Shown here: positions 6,558 through 6,607 of the stretch, one piece after another
Position numbering within the stretch: the first letter of the stretch is position 1
How the letters are laid out: each line of letters begins with the position of its first letter
Origin: Bacteroidales bacterium
GTDB taxonomy: Bacteria; Bacteroidota; Bacteroidia; Bacteroidales; NBLH01
Assembly (NCBI GenBank): GCA_029933755.1
Contig: JAOZNO010000215.1
Coordinates: forward strand, 1 to 6,607
Length of the DNA stretch: 6,607 bases
Direction of reading: 5' to 3'
The notes under the pieces: model-generated
Seen by the model: the letters and a program-made list of their open reading frames with translations, nothing else
The model's database searches: none
Told to the model about the DNA's origin: nothing
Position numbers and translations under genes: made by a program

Positions 6558-6607
6558 ATTTAGCCAGCTATATAAAACTAATTTTCATTCCGTTTTTAAA
6601 GTAAAAA

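Noticed and set aside
6558..6607. Possible promoter upstream of the membrane kinase (TAGTTTTA on the minus strand resembles TAnnTTTG)
   Set aside because: One base of the -7 box is wrong, no clear -33 element lies at the right distance, and the region is cut by the window edge.

Overview
The window looks like part of a chromosome from an AT-rich member of the Bacteroidota, possibly a marine or sediment lineage. The evidence is the low GC content, start codons preceded by AT-rich leaders with little or no Shine-Dalgarno sequence, and large multi-PAS histidine kinases with Bacteroidota-style linkers (DITERKQAEKEL, AKEKAEES) and HATPase motifs. The lineage is inferred from style, not from a marker gene.

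Layout: everything is on the minus strand, so transcription runs from high to low coordinates. First comes a membrane-bound sensor histidine kinase of 963 aa (6557 to 3666): a periplasmic double-Cache domain, three PAS domains, HisKA and HATPase. A 238-bp non-coding gap follows (3428-3665), holding short-period repeats. Next is a soluble hybrid histidine kinase of 1056 aa (3427 to 257): five PAS domains, HisKA, HATPase and a C-terminal receiver. Only 30 bp further on begins a third membrane protein (226 to 1, cut by the window edge), whose N-terminus looks like another sensor. No DNA-binding response regulator is in view, so the phosphotransfer target is unknown. The kinases probably feed a phosphorelay or an unlinked regulator.

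The most striking signal lies inside the two complete kinase genes. Each carries a 28-bp palindromic element embedded in frame at the same aligned position of the HATPase domain, in the loop just before the YVKD(T/S)G(I/V)G ATP-binding box. One (3890-3917) is a perfect palindrome. The other (922-949) has a perfect 16-bp centre and decayed ends. They share outer arms (GTAGAGAC...GTCTCTAC) but have different 12-bp palindromic cores, and both are read in the same phase. The two kinases otherwise differ in architecture and HisKA subtype. This looks like a dispersed palindromic repeat family that occupies a tolerant coding site, with cores that diverge or are replaced.

The intergenic gap has a second unusual structure. 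Two five-unit arrays of 7-bp-periodic CAA-starting heptamers face each other in opposite orientation and flank an exact 33-bp tandem duplication. I saw no RNA gene, CRISPR array, insertion sequence or convincing terminator.
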